From NCBI RefSeq assembly GCF_013459645.1, contig NZ_CP054861.1, forward strand, positions 4,328,001 through 4,392,000: a DNA stretch of 64,000 nucleotides. Reading direction: 5' to 3'. The notes under the pieces were generated by a model. It had not been told where the DNA came from and did not search any database. It was given only the letters and a program-made list of their open reading frames with translations. Positions 17,738 to 26,608 of this stretch are shown here, in pieces. Within the stretch, counting starts at the first letter, position 1; every line of letters starts with the position of its first letter. The DNA is from Martelella sp. NC20 (GTDB lineage Bacteria > Pseudomonadota > Alphaproteobacteria > Rhizobiales > Rhizobiaceae). Both the position numbers and the translations under genes were made by a program.

Positions 17738-18607
17738 GTGAACACCGAAACCACCGACAGGCTCCTCGCAGAGGTCACCCGGATCGCCGACGCGCTCGAA
17801 CGCATCTCCGGCCCGCAGCCGCGACAGAGCGATCTCGACGCCGCCGACTGCTTCGTGTGGAAGCCGGAAGAACGCTATCTCGCGCCGGTCGCAAGGCCGA
17901 GCCGCGTCAATCTTTCATTGATCCGCGGCGTCGACCATGTCCGCGATATCCTGTTTGAAAACACGCTGCGTTTCGCGGAGGGTTTTCCGGCCAACAACGC
18001 GCTGTTGTGGGGCGCGCGCGGCATGGGCAAATCCTCGCTGGTCAAGGCGGTTCACGCCGCGATCATCGAACAACACCAACTGCCGCTGAAGCTGGTGGAG
18101 CTTTACCGCGAGGATATCGGCACGCTCGGTGATCTGCTCGAGATCATCAAGGCATCGCCCTACCGTTTCCTGCTGTTTTCGGACGATCTCTCCTTCGATC
18201 ACGATGACGCCGCCTATAAATCGCTGAAGGCGGCGCTCGATGGCGGCGTCGAGGGGCGGCCGGAAAACGTGCTGCTCTACGCCACCTCCAACCGCCGCCA
18301 CCTGATGCCGCGCGACATGATCGAAAACGAGCGCTCCACCGCCATCAATCCGTCCGAGGCGATCGAGGAGAAAGTCTCGCTGTCGGACCGCTTCGGCCTC
18401 TGGCTCGGCTTTCACAAATGCTCGCAGGACGATTATCTGGCGATGATCGACGGCTACGCCGCCCATTTCGGGCTCGAAGGCACGCCGGAAGCCCTCCACG
18501 CCGAAGCCCTCACCTGGGCCACCACCCGCGGCGGCCGCTCCGGCCGCGTCGCCTGGCAATTCATCCAGGACATCGCGGGACGGCAGCGGCGGCGGCTGGA
18601 TTTGTGA
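17738..18607 (+). CDS. DUF815-family AAA+-like ATPase
   Basis: 289-aa protein with Walker A GARGMGKSS at 92-100, a Walker-B-like strand FLLFSDDLSF (~145), a sensor region VLLYATSNRRHL (~187) and a C-terminal helical lid. This is the DUF815 family, cytosolic P-loop ATPases of unknown function. The GTG start at 17738 follows GGGAGA at 6-7 bases; an upstream in-frame ATG lacks this. It is divergent from yajC (232 bp apart). It is followed by repeat copy B before convergent ettA. Confidence 0.85.
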   Translation: MNTETTDRLLAEVTRIADALERISGPQPRQSDLDAADCFVWKPEERYLAPVARPSRVNLSLIRGVDHVRDILFENTLRFAEGFPANNALLWGARGMGKSSLVKAVHAAIIEQHQLPLKLVELYREDIGTLGDLLEIIKASPYRFLLFSDDLSFDHDDAAYKSLKAALDGGVEGRPENVLLYATSNRRHLMPRDMIENERSTAINPSEAIEEKVSLSDRFGLWLGFHKCSQDDYLAMIDGYAAHFGLEGTPEALHAEALTWATTRGGRSGRVAWQFIQDIAGRQRRRLDL

Positions 18608-18668
18608 GGAAATGGGCCTGCGAAGACCTCTTGTTCGGAAGAGCAGGCGTGGTGTCTGAGGTGGTGCA

Positions 18669-18841
18669 GCTTGCTCCCCATTTTCTCTCCCGCTGGCGGG
18701 AGAGATGCCCCGACAGGGGCAGTGAGGGTGGCGCGGCATTTCGTCTCGTGAGGGCGTTCGCGGTGTTAGATTCCCCCCTCACTGTCGCTTTCGCGACATC
18801 TCTCCCCTCCGGGGCGAGAAGATTGGGGGGCTATGCGGCAA
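18669..18841. repeat. Three-hairpin mosaic intergenic repeat, copy B (inverted relative to copy A)
   Basis: Read on the minus strand it matches the element at 4110-4280: the same end blocks, the same GTCGC/GCGAC, GCCCC/GGGGC and CTCTCCCGC/GCGGGAGAG stems, but with different loops (GAAA for GACA, TGTC for TCTC, CA for AA). It occupies the space between the convergent DUF815 and ettA genes, where it may also serve as a transcription end. Confidence 0.85.
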
Positions 18842-18874
18842 AGGCTTTCCTCCACCGCATAGCCGTTGGATTGA

Positions 18875-20524
18875 TTACCGCGTCAGCCGCTTGTAGCTCA
18901 CCCGGCTGGGCTTGACGCTCTCGGGGCCGAGCCTTCTGATCTTGTCGGCTTCGTAGTCTTCGAAGTTGCCCTCGAACCATTCCACGTGGCTGTCGCCCTC
19001 GAAGGCGAGGATGTGAGTGGCGAGGCGGTCGAGGAACATGCGGTCATGGCTGATGATCACGGCGCAGCCGGCGAAGGCCTCCAGCGCGTCTTCCAGCGCG
19101 CCCAGCGTCTCGGTGTCGAGGTCGTTGGTAGGCTCATCGAGGAGGAGAACGTTGGAGCCGGATTTCAGCATCTTCGCGAGGTGGACGCGGTTGCGCTGGC
19201 CGCCTGAAAGATTACCGACCTTCTGCTGCTGGTCGCCGCCCTTGAAGTTGAAGGCGCCGCAATAGGCGCGCGAATTCATCTCGAACTTGCCGAGCTTGAT
19301 GATGTCGTTGCCGCCGGAAATCTCTTCCCAGACATTCTTGCTGCCATCGAGCGAATCGCGGCTCTGGTCGACATAGCCGAGATCGACGGTCTCGCCGATG
19401 CGGACATCGCCCTCGTCCGGCTTTTCCTGACCGGTGATCAGCTTGAACAGCGTCGATTTACCGGCGCCATTCGGCCCGATGACGCCGACAATGCCGCCAG
19501 GCGGCAGCTTGAAGGTCAGGCCTTCGAACAGCACGCGGCCGTCGAAGGATTTCGACAGGTTCTCTGCCTCGATCACGACATTGCCGAGACGCTCGCCCAC
19601 CGGAATGACGATCTGAGAGTCACTCGGACGGCGGTTTTCGGCGGCATCCACCAGTTCGTCATAGGCGCGGATACGGGCCTTCGACTTGGCCTGGCGGGCC
19701 TTGGGGCTGGAGGCGATCCATTCCTGCTCGCGCGACAGCGCCTTCTGGCGGCTGCCCTCTTCGCGGGCTTCCTGTGCCAGCCGCTTGGCCTTGGCCAGCA
19801 GATAGGCCGAGTAGTTGCCCTCGTAGGGAATGCCGCGACCGCGGTCGAGCTCGAGGATCCAGCCCGTCACATTGTCGAGGAAGTAGCGGTCATGGGTGAC
19901 CATCAGGATCGCGCCCGGATATTCGCGCAGGTGCTTTTCGAGCCAAGCGATGGTCTCGGCATCGAGATGGTTGGTCGGTTCGTCGAGCAGCAGCAGGTCG
20001 GGCTGGCGCAGCAGAAGCTGGCACAGCGCCACGCGGCGGCGTTCGCCGCCGGAGAGCGTGTCGACATCGGCATCGCCCGGCGGGCAGCGCAGCGCGTCCA
20101 TCGCCATCTCGACCTGGTTTTCGAGGTCCCAGAGGTTCTGCGCGTCGATCTCGTCCTGCAGCCGCGCGCCCTCGTCCGCCGTCTCGTCGGAATAGTTCAT
20201 CATCAGTTCGTTGTAGCGGTCGACGATCGCCTGCTTGTGGGCAACGCCTTCCATCACGTTCTCGAACACGGTCTTGGAGGGATCGAGTTGCGGCTCCTGC
20301 GGCAGATAGCCAAGGGTGGCGCCATCGGCGAGCCAGGCTTCGCCGGTCCACTCCTTGTCGAGGCCTGCCATGATCTTCAGCACGGTCGACTTGCCCGCGC
20401 CGTTGGGCCCCAGAATCCCGATCTTGGCGTCCGGGTAGAAGGAGAGATGGATGTTCTCCAGCACCTTCTTGTTGCCATAGGCCTTGTTGAGACCGGCCAT
20501 GTGATAGATGAACTGACGTGCCAT
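18875..20524 (-). CDS. ettA: Energy-dependent translational throttle protein EttA (ABC-F)
   Basis: 549-aa soluble protein with two ABC ATPase domains and no membrane segment; it binds the ribosomal E-site and gates the first elongation step according to ADP/ATP. First domain: GPNGAGKST at 39-47, [13 protein letters not shown] and DEPTNHLD (~190). Linker with the arm, then a second GPNGAGKST (~350), [13 protein letters not shown] and DEPTNDLD (~470). Length equals E. coli EttA (555). Divergent from the BON gene across 182 bp. Confidence 0.96.
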   Translation of the reverse strand: MARQFIYHMAGLNKAYGNKKVLENIHLSFYPDAKIGILGPNGAGKSTVLKIMAGLDKEWTGEAWLADGATLGYLPQEPQLDPSKTVFENVMEGVAHKQAIVDRYNELMMNYSDETADEGARLQDEIDAQNLWDLENQVEMAMDALRCPPGDADVDTLSGGERRRVALCQLLLRQPDLLLLDEPTNHLDAETIAWLEKHLREYPGAILMVTHDRYFLDNVTGWILELDRGRGIPYEGNYSAYLLAKAKRLAQEAREEGSRQKALSREQEWIASSPKARQAKSKARIRAYDELVDAAENRRPSDSQIVIPVGERLGNVVIEAENLSKSFDGRVLFEGLTFKLPPGGIVGVIGPNGAGKSTLFKLITGQEKPDEGDVRIGETVDLGYVDQSRDSLDGSKNVWEEISGGNDIIKLGKFEMNSRAYCGAFNFKGGDQQQKVGNLSGGQRNRVHLAKMLKSGSNVLLLDEPTNDLDTETLGALEDALEAFAGCAVIISHDRMFLDRLATHILAFEGDSHVEWFEGNFEDYEADKIRRLGPESVKPSRVSYKRLTR

Positions 20525-20706
20525 ATGCCGATAAATCCTGGTTGGAATGCTGTTTGGGCGCTATTTAGGCGAAACTGCCGCGTTTCACAATGCGCCTTCC
20601 GGAATTGCCGCCTGTGTCACAAAGACGTCACGAAATGAACAATCGTCGCTGCCAGACGTTTACAGGTGAGAAAGTTAAAACACTGGCAGGATGGAAGGAA
20701 GCGACG

Positions 20707-21033
20707 ATGGTATTGAAAAAGGCGACTTTCTATGGCGATCCGGTTGAAGCAACCGAAGACTGGAATCCCGACGCCCGCAAGGAAGATGCGATCGCCAGCG
20801 AACTGGCATCCTCCGGTCTCGTTGATGCGACCGAAGTGCATGTCACGGTCAAGGGCGAGGAAGCCCGGCTGACCGGCGAGGTCTACCTGCGCGAGGAAAT
20901 CGCCGTTGCCGGCAACATCGCGCTTTCCGTCGAAGGCATCAAACGGGTGCGCAACGCCATCCACCCCAAGGAGCGCCATCTGCGCAGCACCGGCAAGGAA
21001 GACGATGCCCGCGCCCAGTCGCGCACGCTCTGA
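20707..21033 (+). CDS. BON-domain protein
   Basis: 108 aa with no signal peptide. A single BON domain (~30-92), a fold thought to bind phospholipid or other envelope components: DAIASELASSGLVDATEVHVTV then GEEARLTGEVYLREEIAVAGNIAL and VEGIKRVRNAI (each about one structural element). OsmY has two such domains plus a signal peptide; this protein has neither, so its place of action is unclear. ATG at 20707 follows GGAAGGAAG. The stop is 5 bp from the convergent RNase T2 stop. Confidence 0.85.
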   Translation: MVLKKATFYGDPVEATEDWNPDARKEDAIASELASSGLVDATEVHVTVKGEEARLTGEVYLREEIAVAGNIALSVEGIKRVRNAIHPKERHLRSTGKEDDARAQSRTL

Positions 21034-21038
21034 GAAAA

Positions 21039-21764
21039 CTATTGCAGGCCGGCGGGATCGACAATCCCGCCGTCGCAGCCGAAAGACGTTCCCCCCGCCT
21101 GCCGTATCAACGGCCCCAGCGCCGGTTCGTGCGCATATGCCTCCGACAACCCTATCGTGATTTCGGAAATCAGCCGACGCTCGCCATCGATCGCGCATTT
21201 CATTTTCACCCGCTTGTCCGCATCGTTGCCGAAGGCTGCAACGAACGCCGACCTGATCTCGCTTTCGGACAGGTATCGACCGATATTGGCGGCGAACAGA
21301 TCGGCGACGACCGACAGGTTCAGGTCTTCGAGCAGTTCGATCGAGCGCGAAAAATACCCCTCCGGCGTCATCCCGCTACAGGTGCCGTGCTTGTACCATT
21401 CATGGCGGTGCAGGTCGGAATACGACCCGGGCATGACCTTTTGGAGCGCCGTACGCGTTTCCGGTTCGAGGTCGAGCGCGGGCAGCGACGACCAGTCGCC
21501 GGACTGATCCAGTTTGCGCGTGGCATCGTCAACGCCGCAATAATTGCGTTTCATCGGCCACAGGCCGTGCAGGGAAAAATGGCTGGCGTCGAAGCGGTCA
21601 TCGGTCTGGTCCCGGCATTCGGGCTTTGCGGAATGGCTTTCGCAAAAGGCGGGCTGCCAGCTTGCGGCCAGCAACGCCTCGGTATTGCCGGCCTCGGCCC
21701 CCGGCGCGGAGGCTGCCACAAAACAGAGCGCCGCGATCCAGCGCCGTAACGATTTCGCACCCAT
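21039..21764 (-). CDS. Secreted ribonuclease T2 family protein
   Basis: 241 aa with a Sec signal peptide (residues 1-~25, ending PGAEA). RNase T2 enzymes cut single-stranded RNA through a 2',3'-cyclic phosphate. Both catalytic motifs are present: HGLWP (His66) and HEWYKHGTC (His121 and His126), and paired cysteines support disulfides. The ATG at 21764 follows GGGAGC and gives a proper signal peptide, whereas the longer frame from 21842 does not. Likely periplasmic or extracellular, for RNA scavenging. Confidence 0.93.
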   Translation of the reverse strand: MGAKSLRRWIAALCFVAASAPGAEAGNTEALLAASWQPAFCESHSAKPECRDQTDDRFDASHFSLHGLWPMKRNYCGVDDATRKLDQSGDWSSLPALDLEPETRTALQKVMPGSYSDLHRHEWYKHGTCSGMTPEGYFSRSIELLEDLNLSVVADLFAANIGRYLSESEIRSAFVAAFGNDADKRVKMKCAIDGERRLISEITIGLSEAYAHEPALGPLIRQAGGTSFGCDGGIVDPAGLQ

Positions 21765-21842
21765 GGCATGCTCCCGCTCAAACAAAACGGCCACCGGTCG
21801 AGTGTGAACGGTGGCCGTGGCAATGAAAAGGCGAAGCCGCAC

Positions 21843-22187
21843 TCAGTCGAGCGCGGCAATCACGGTGAACTCCACCAGGATATGCGGCGCGGCCAGTTCG
21901 GCCTGGCTGGTGGCGCGCGCGGGGGTGTTTTCAGGATCGACCCAGCCCTTCCACACCGCGTTCATTTCGGCGAAATTTCCCATGTCCTTCAGATAGACCA
22001 GCGTCTGCAGGATCTTCGACTTGTCGGTTCCGGCTTCAGCCAGAAGCGCGTCGACCTTGGCAAGGCAGGCCTTCGCCTGGGTCGTCACGTCCGCGCCCTC
22101 GCCGGTCTGGCCGGAAAGATAAACCGTGTTGCCATGGACCACCGCCCCGGACATGAGGGGGCCGGGATTGATACGTTTTACCGTCAT
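21843..22187 (-). CDS. RidA/YjgF-family protein
   Basis: 114-aa Rid-superfamily protein. The family hydrolyses reactive enamine/imine intermediates from PLP enzymes. The substrate-binding arginine is present in TPARATSQAELA (~87), and the core reads INPGPLMSGAVVHGN then VYLSGQTGEG. The start follows GGAAAGTG at good spacing; a 10-residue upstream extension is less likely. It overlaps no neighbour and lies 75 bp past a Blh-type gene on the same strand. Subgroup (RidA or Rid2-7) is not resolved. Confidence 0.88.
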   Translation of the reverse strand: MTVKRINPGPLMSGAVVHGNTVYLSGQTGEGADVTTQAKACLAKVDALLAEAGTDKSKILQTLVYLKDMGNFAEMNAVWKGWVDPENTPARATSQAELAAPHILVEFTVIAALD

Positions 22188-22262
22188 TTTTTCACTTTCC
22201 GATTTTTGCAAAAACATAAGGCGGCCCCGAGAAGACCGCCCCGATTACCTGGACTGCAAGGT

Positions 22263-22601
22263 TCAGCCGCGCAGACGCCTGGCTTCCTCGTAGATCCGCA
22301 TCGAGCGGGCGCCCGAGCGGCAATAGGCGAGAACCGGCTTTTCCATGTCGTCGAGCGCATCGACCATGCCGGTCACGGCGTCGGGCGTCAGCCCCATGCC
22401 GCCGACGGGCACATGGGCGAAATAAAGCCCGGCGTCCTCCGCCGCCTTCCTGATCTCGTCGAATCCCGGCTGGCCCGGCTCCTCGCCGTCCGGGCGGTTG
22501 CAGACGATGGATTTGAACCCCGCCGCCTTGATCTCGGCGATCTGATCCGGCGTGATCTGGGGGCTGACGGCATAAAACTCATCGATCGTGCGGATATTCA
22601 T
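22263..22601 (-). CDS. TIGR01244/DUF442-family phosphatase-like protein (Blh type)
   Basis: 112-aa single-domain protein with the dual-specificity-phosphatase-like fold. A P-loop cysteine motif is present: YCRSGARS (Cys94), plus SIVCNRPDGEEPGQP (~31-45). In Rhizobiales the same domain is fused to a metallo-beta-lactamase fold in BigR-regulated Blh proteins of sulfide metabolism; here it stands alone. The ATG at 22601 follows AAGGAT. Function could be a phosphatase or sulfurtransferase; the TIGR name says sulfur transferase. Confidence 0.85.
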   Translation of the reverse strand: MNIRTIDEFYAVSPQITPDQIAEIKAAGFKSIVCNRPDGEEPGQPGFDEIRKAAEDAGLYFAHVPVGGMGLTPDAVTGMVDALDDMEKPVLAYCRSGARSMRIYEEARRLRG

Positions 22602-22676
22602 GGCGTTATCCTTGTTGCGTTTCATACGCAGAAACTAAGAAAATTTTGACGATTTGCAAGACGGCGGCCGGTCTGG

Positions 22677-23528
22677 CTATTCGAAACGGATCCTGAGCGA
22701 AAAACGCTTCGAGCCGCCCGGCTCCACCGGTTCCAGTTCGCCGGCCTCGGCAAGCTTGCGCCGCGAGGTCCAGCGATGGGAAACGGGCTCGATGCCGAGA
22801 ATATGCGCCGGCGCCTCCTGATTGCGCCAGATCTGCAGATAGGGCAGCGTTTCCGTATCGACGGCGAGCGTGAAAGTCCGCCCTCCAAGGGCCGCGATCG
22901 GGCCAAGTCGGGTCACCGACCAGCCATCCCCGCCGCTTGCCGCCGGAACGCAGAATATGCCGTGGTCACCCTCGCCGAACCGCCAGGGCAGCGCGCCCTC
23001 GGGCAGCGAGGCGCTTTCGATCCGTACGCCGTCATCAAAATGCTTCGCGCCGAAATTGATGTGATACATCATCATGATCGGCAGCGCCTTTTCGGAGCGG
23101 TTGATCACGATATCGGTGAGTTCCAGTTCGCCGGTCGCGGCATCGAGCGTCCAGCGGCGTTCGATCAGCATCTCGCCGCCATTGGCGGTTCTGACCGGGA
23201 TGGCGGCAATGCATTCGGCGCCGCCCGAACCCGTCTCCAGCGATTTGATCACCGCCGCATTGGCCGATGCGGAGCCGTGAAGCGGATAGAACCGCCCGTC
23301 CCCGCCCTCCACCGGCTCCCCCTCCAGCGGCTCGGGATGGCGGATATGCTCGGGGCCGCAGGTAAACAGAAACCCCTCGAGCGAATGGTCGATACGCGGA
23401 TCGCCATCGTCGGGAATGGCCCGCTTCGGCGCGATATCGACGCCCGCCACGATGCAGCCGCCGATATCGAGAACCGATGTCGGATCGAGTTGAAATGCCG
23501 GGCCGTCCGGGATGCTGAAATCGATCAT
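22677..23528 (-). CDS. Aldose 1-epimerase-like protein (DUF4432-type)
   Basis: 283 aa of the galactose mutarotase-like beta-sandwich. PLHGSASA (~83), MMYHINFG (~152) and a late IEPVSHRW (~248) resemble the His/Glu carbohydrate-site motifs of DUF4432 aldose-1-epimerase relatives. It starts with an ATG right after GGACC. It is divergent from the L,D-transpeptidase gene and has no sugar pathway beside it, so the substrate is unknown. Confidence 0.82.
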   Translation of the reverse strand: MIDFSIPDGPAFQLDPTSVLDIGGCIVAGVDIAPKRAIPDDGDPRIDHSLEGFLFTCGPEHIRHPEPLEGEPVEGGDGRFYPLHGSASANAAVIKSLETGSGGAECIAAIPVRTANGGEMLIERRWTLDAATGELELTDIVINRSEKALPIMMMYHINFGAKHFDDGVRIESASLPEGALPWRFGEGDHGIFCVPAASGGDGWSVTRLGPIAALGGRTFTLAVDTETLPYLQIWRNQEAPAHILGIEPVSHRWTSRRKLAEAGELEPVEPGGSKRFSLRIRFE

Positions 23529-23678
23529 GATGGGTCCGTCATAAAACCAAATTTAACCACGTTTGGGCGATAGTGAAACACACCGGTTCAGCCGACGTTC
23601 ATTCACGGAGGACTTGAATCAAGCGAATGCGAATCTGGCAAGGGCTTTGCCGATTATAACGGTCACACGGTCGAAAAC

Positions 23679-25007
23679 ATGCGAAAAGCGACATTTTACA
23701 CCATTCCGTTTGTTCTGGCGCTGGCAGCCCCGCCCGCCGTCACGCCGTCCTATGCCCATGAACCGCTCTACAAGAACGGTCGGCAAATCCTGCTAATCGC
23801 TCCCGATGGCGCATTGCTCGATTACGTGCCCGAGGCCGGAAGCGTGATGCTGAGCCGCGACGCCAACGGCCGCCAGATCCTGCTCGACGCCAATGGCAGT
23901 CTGGTGGCGACCGAAATCTATGCCGACGAATACCGCCCGGCCAATGCCGGCTACGAAACCGCGCCGGGCTTCGACCGGCAACGCGGCGGCAATTGGGGCG
24001 AGCGCCCGTTCGGCCAGAACGGACAGGAGCGCTGGAGCCGTGATTTCGGCGGCCAGAACGCCTATCCCCCACCGCCCGCCAATGATTTTCCCGCAGCCCC
24101 GCAAACCGCGACCCCTGACCGTCCCGATACGGGCGCGCCGGTTGCCAAAGCGCCATCGAAACCGGATATGAACGTGGTCGCGACCCAGGTCTTTCTCGAT
24201 CGCAAGGGTTTTTCCCCGGGCGTGATCGACGGCCTGATGGGCGACAATGTCCGCAAGGCGCTCGATGCCTATGCCGAGGCAACGGGCGAGCGGCTCGACC
24301 CCTTCGCCGACAGCGAGACAATCATGCAGGCGCTGTCGCTGGAGGGTGGCCTGCCGTTCACCACCTACACCATCACCGCCACGGATGCCGCCGGGCCCTA
24401 TGTCGCCGCGATCCCGTCCGATTACGCCGAGAAGGCCGAGCTTCCGGAGCTATCCTACACCTCCGTATCGGAAATGCTGGCCGAGAAGTTCCACATGGAT
24501 GAGGGCTTCCTGAAGACGATGAACCCGGAGGCTGATTTCTCGCGGCCCGGCACGACAATCAAGATCATCAACATCGGCAAGCCGCAGAAAACCAAGGTCG
24601 CGACAATCCTTGCCGACAAGGCCCGCAAGCAGTTGCGCGCCTATGATGCCGAGGGCACGCTGATCGCGGCCTATCCGGCCACGATCGGCTCATCGGATAC
24701 GCCCTCGCCTTCCGGCACGGTCTCGGTGGAGCGGATCGCGATCGATCCGAACTACACCTATAATCCGCACAAGAATTTCAAGCAGGGCGACAACAACCAG
24801 GTGCTGACGATCAATCCCGGCCCGAACGGCCCTGTCGGCAATGTCTGGATCGCGCTTTCCAAGCCAAGCTACGGCATTCACGGCACGCCCGATCCCGACA
24901 AGATCGGCAAGACATCGAGCCATGGCTGTGTGCGGCTGACCAACTGGGATGCGAATGAACTCGCACACATGGTATCCCCTGGCACAACGGTCGAATTTAT
25001 CGACTAG
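23679..25007 (+). CDS. L,D-transpeptidase with peptidoglycan-binding domain
   Basis: 442-aa periplasmic cell-wall enzyme. Signal peptide 1-~27 (MRKATFYTIPFVLALAAPP, cut after SYA). A Pro/Gly/Asn-rich low-complexity stretch (~85-150), a PG_binding_1-type helix bundle (~160-205), a LysM-like segment (~250-290), then the YkuD catalytic domain from ~305 with His415 and catalytic Cys417 in SSHGCVRL. It forms 3-3 cross-links or attaches proteins to peptidoglycan, as in rhizobia with much LD-cross-linked wall. It stands alone, divergent from the epimerase-like gene. Confidence 0.93.
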   Translation: MRKATFYTIPFVLALAAPPAVTPSYAHEPLYKNGRQILLIAPDGALLDYVPEAGSVMLSRDANGRQILLDANGSLVATEIYADEYRPANAGYETAPGFDRQRGGNWGERPFGQNGQERWSRDFGGQNAYPPPPANDFPAAPQTATPDRPDTGAPVAKAPSKPDMNVVATQVFLDRKGFSPGVIDGLMGDNVRKALDAYAEATGERLDPFADSETIMQALSLEGGLPFTTYTITATDAAGPYVAAIPSDYAEKAELPELSYTSVSEMLAEKFHMDEGFLKTMNPEADFSRPGTTIKIINIGKPQKTKVATILADKARKQLRAYDAEGTLIAAYPATIGSSDTPSPSGTVSVERIAIDPNYTYNPHKNFKQGDNNQVLTINPGPNGPVGNVWIALSKPSYGIHGTPDPDKIGKTSSHGCVRLTNWDANELAHMVSPGTTVEFID

Positions 25008-25088
25008 AACGCCACATTTTTAGCCGGCCCTTTTCGATCCATTATGCCGCCCTAGATCATGCGCGACACACCATGATGACGAGGGATA

Positions 25089-26513
25089 ATGGCCAAACCG
25101 GCAATCTACTGGATCCGCAACGATCTTCGCCTTTCAGACAATCACGCCCTTGCCGCGGCTTCAGCCGATGGCAGAGCGGTGGTGCCGGTCTATATCCGGG
25201 AGGATAACGGCAACGGGCCGCTGGGCGCCGCGCAGGCGTGGTGGCTGGAACGTTCGCTGGAACAGCTTGGCGGGCGCTATGACAGGCTCGGCGCGCCGCT
25301 GGTGCTGCGAAGCGGCGACCCGCTGAAGGCATTGCGCAAGCTGATCGCGGAAACCGGGGCCGATGCCGTGTTCTGGAACCGGCGATACAGTACGCAGGGC
25401 ATAAGGGTCGACAAGGCGGTGAAGACGGAGCTCGGCGAAGACGGCATCACGGTCCGCAGTTTTTCGGGCCAACTCCTGCATGAGCCTGCCGCCTTCAAGA
25501 CCAGGGCCGGCGGCCCATACAGGGTCTATACGCCGTTCTGGAAGGCGTTTTACGTCGAGCAGCATGTTCCAGATCCGGTCGACCCGCCCGAACGGCTTGC
25601 CGGCATTTCCGGCAAGCTCGAATCCGAAAAGCTCGAGGACTGGAAGCTCTACGAGGCCAAGCCCGACTGGGCCGCTGGCTTCGGCAAAATATGGCAGCCC
25701 GGCGAGGACGGCGCCCGCGCGCGCCTCGATCACTTCATCGACGAGGTTGTGGAGAACTATGCCAGCCAGCGCGACCGGCCGGACAGGCAGGCGACCTCGA
25801 TGCTCTCGCCCCATCTGGCGCTTGGCGAGATTTCGCCGGCCACCGTGTGGCACCGGGTCAGCGCCGCGAAATCGATCTCGGACGAAAACAGGAAAAAATT
25901 CCTGCAGGAGCTGGTCTGGCGCGATTTCTGTCACCACCTGCTGTTCCACGCCCCCGACCTTGCCGAGAAGAACTGGAACGCGCGGTTCGATGATTTCGCC
26001 TGGAAAGACGACGAAGCCGCGTTTGCCGCCTGGACCCGAGGCGAGACCGGCTATCCGATCGTCGATGCCGGCATGCGCCAGCTCTGGCGCGAAGGCACGA
26101 TGCATAACCGCGTGCGCATGATCGCCGCCTCGTTCCTGATTAAGGACCTGATGATCGACTGGCGGCGCGGGGAAAAATGGTTTCGCGATACGCTGGTCGA
26201 CGCCGATCCCGCCTCCAATGCCGCGAACTGGCAGTGGGTCGCGGGCTCGGGCGCGGATGCGGCCCCGTTCTTCCGGATCTTCAACCCGGTTCTTCAGGGC
26301 GAAAAGTTCGATCCGGCAGGCGATTATGTTCGCGCCTATGTGCCGGAGTTGAAGGACATGCCGAAAAAGCACATCCACGCCCCGTTCGACGCAGCCGACG
26401 ATGTGCTGAGGGAAGCGGGCGTGACGCTGGGCAGGACCTATCCCAAGCCGCTTGTCGACCATAAGGCCGCGCGTAGGCGCGCACTTTCGGCCTTCGCGGC
26501 GATCAAGAACTGA
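25089..26513 (+). CDS. phrB: Deoxyribodipyrimidine photolyase (class I CPD photolyase)
   Basis: 474-aa light-driven repair enzyme splitting UV cyclobutane dimers. N-terminal Rossmann antenna domain (WIRNDLRLSDNHAL at 8-21), then an FAD-binding helical domain with ELVWRDFCHH (~275), ETGYPIVDAGMRQLWREGTMHNRVRM region (~318-343), DPASNAANWQWVAG (~377-390) and ARIFNP-like FFRIFNPVLQGEKFD (~397). The conserved FAD and electron-relay tryptophans are present. GAGGGATA precedes the ATG. A cryptochrome is less likely, because the length and C-terminus match photolyase. Confidence 0.95.
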   Translation: MAKPAIYWIRNDLRLSDNHALAAASADGRAVVPVYIREDNGNGPLGAAQAWWLERSLEQLGGRYDRLGAPLVLRSGDPLKALRKLIAETGADAVFWNRRYSTQGIRVDKAVKTELGEDGITVRSFSGQLLHEPAAFKTRAGGPYRVYTPFWKAFYVEQHVPDPVDPPERLAGISGKLESEKLEDWKLYEAKPDWAAGFGKIWQPGEDGARARLDHFIDEVVENYASQRDRPDRQATSMLSPHLALGEISPATVWHRVSAAKSISDENRKKFLQELVWRDFCHHLLFHAPDLAEKNWNARFDDFAWKDDEAAFAAWTRGETGYPIVDAGMRQLWREGTMHNRVRMIAASFLIKDLMIDWRRGEKWFRDTLVDADPASNAANWQWVAGSGADAAPFFRIFNPVLQGEKFDPAGDYVRAYVPELKDMPKKHIHAPFDAADDVLREAGVTLGRTYPKPLVDHKAARRRALSAFAAIKN

Positions 26514-26608
26514 AATGGCTTTGCGCCAAAGCCCCTCGCCGCGAAAACGAAATCCTTGGCAAAACAGATCCCCGGCGGCACAAGTACGGAAAAATTGAAA
26601 GCGAGCCC

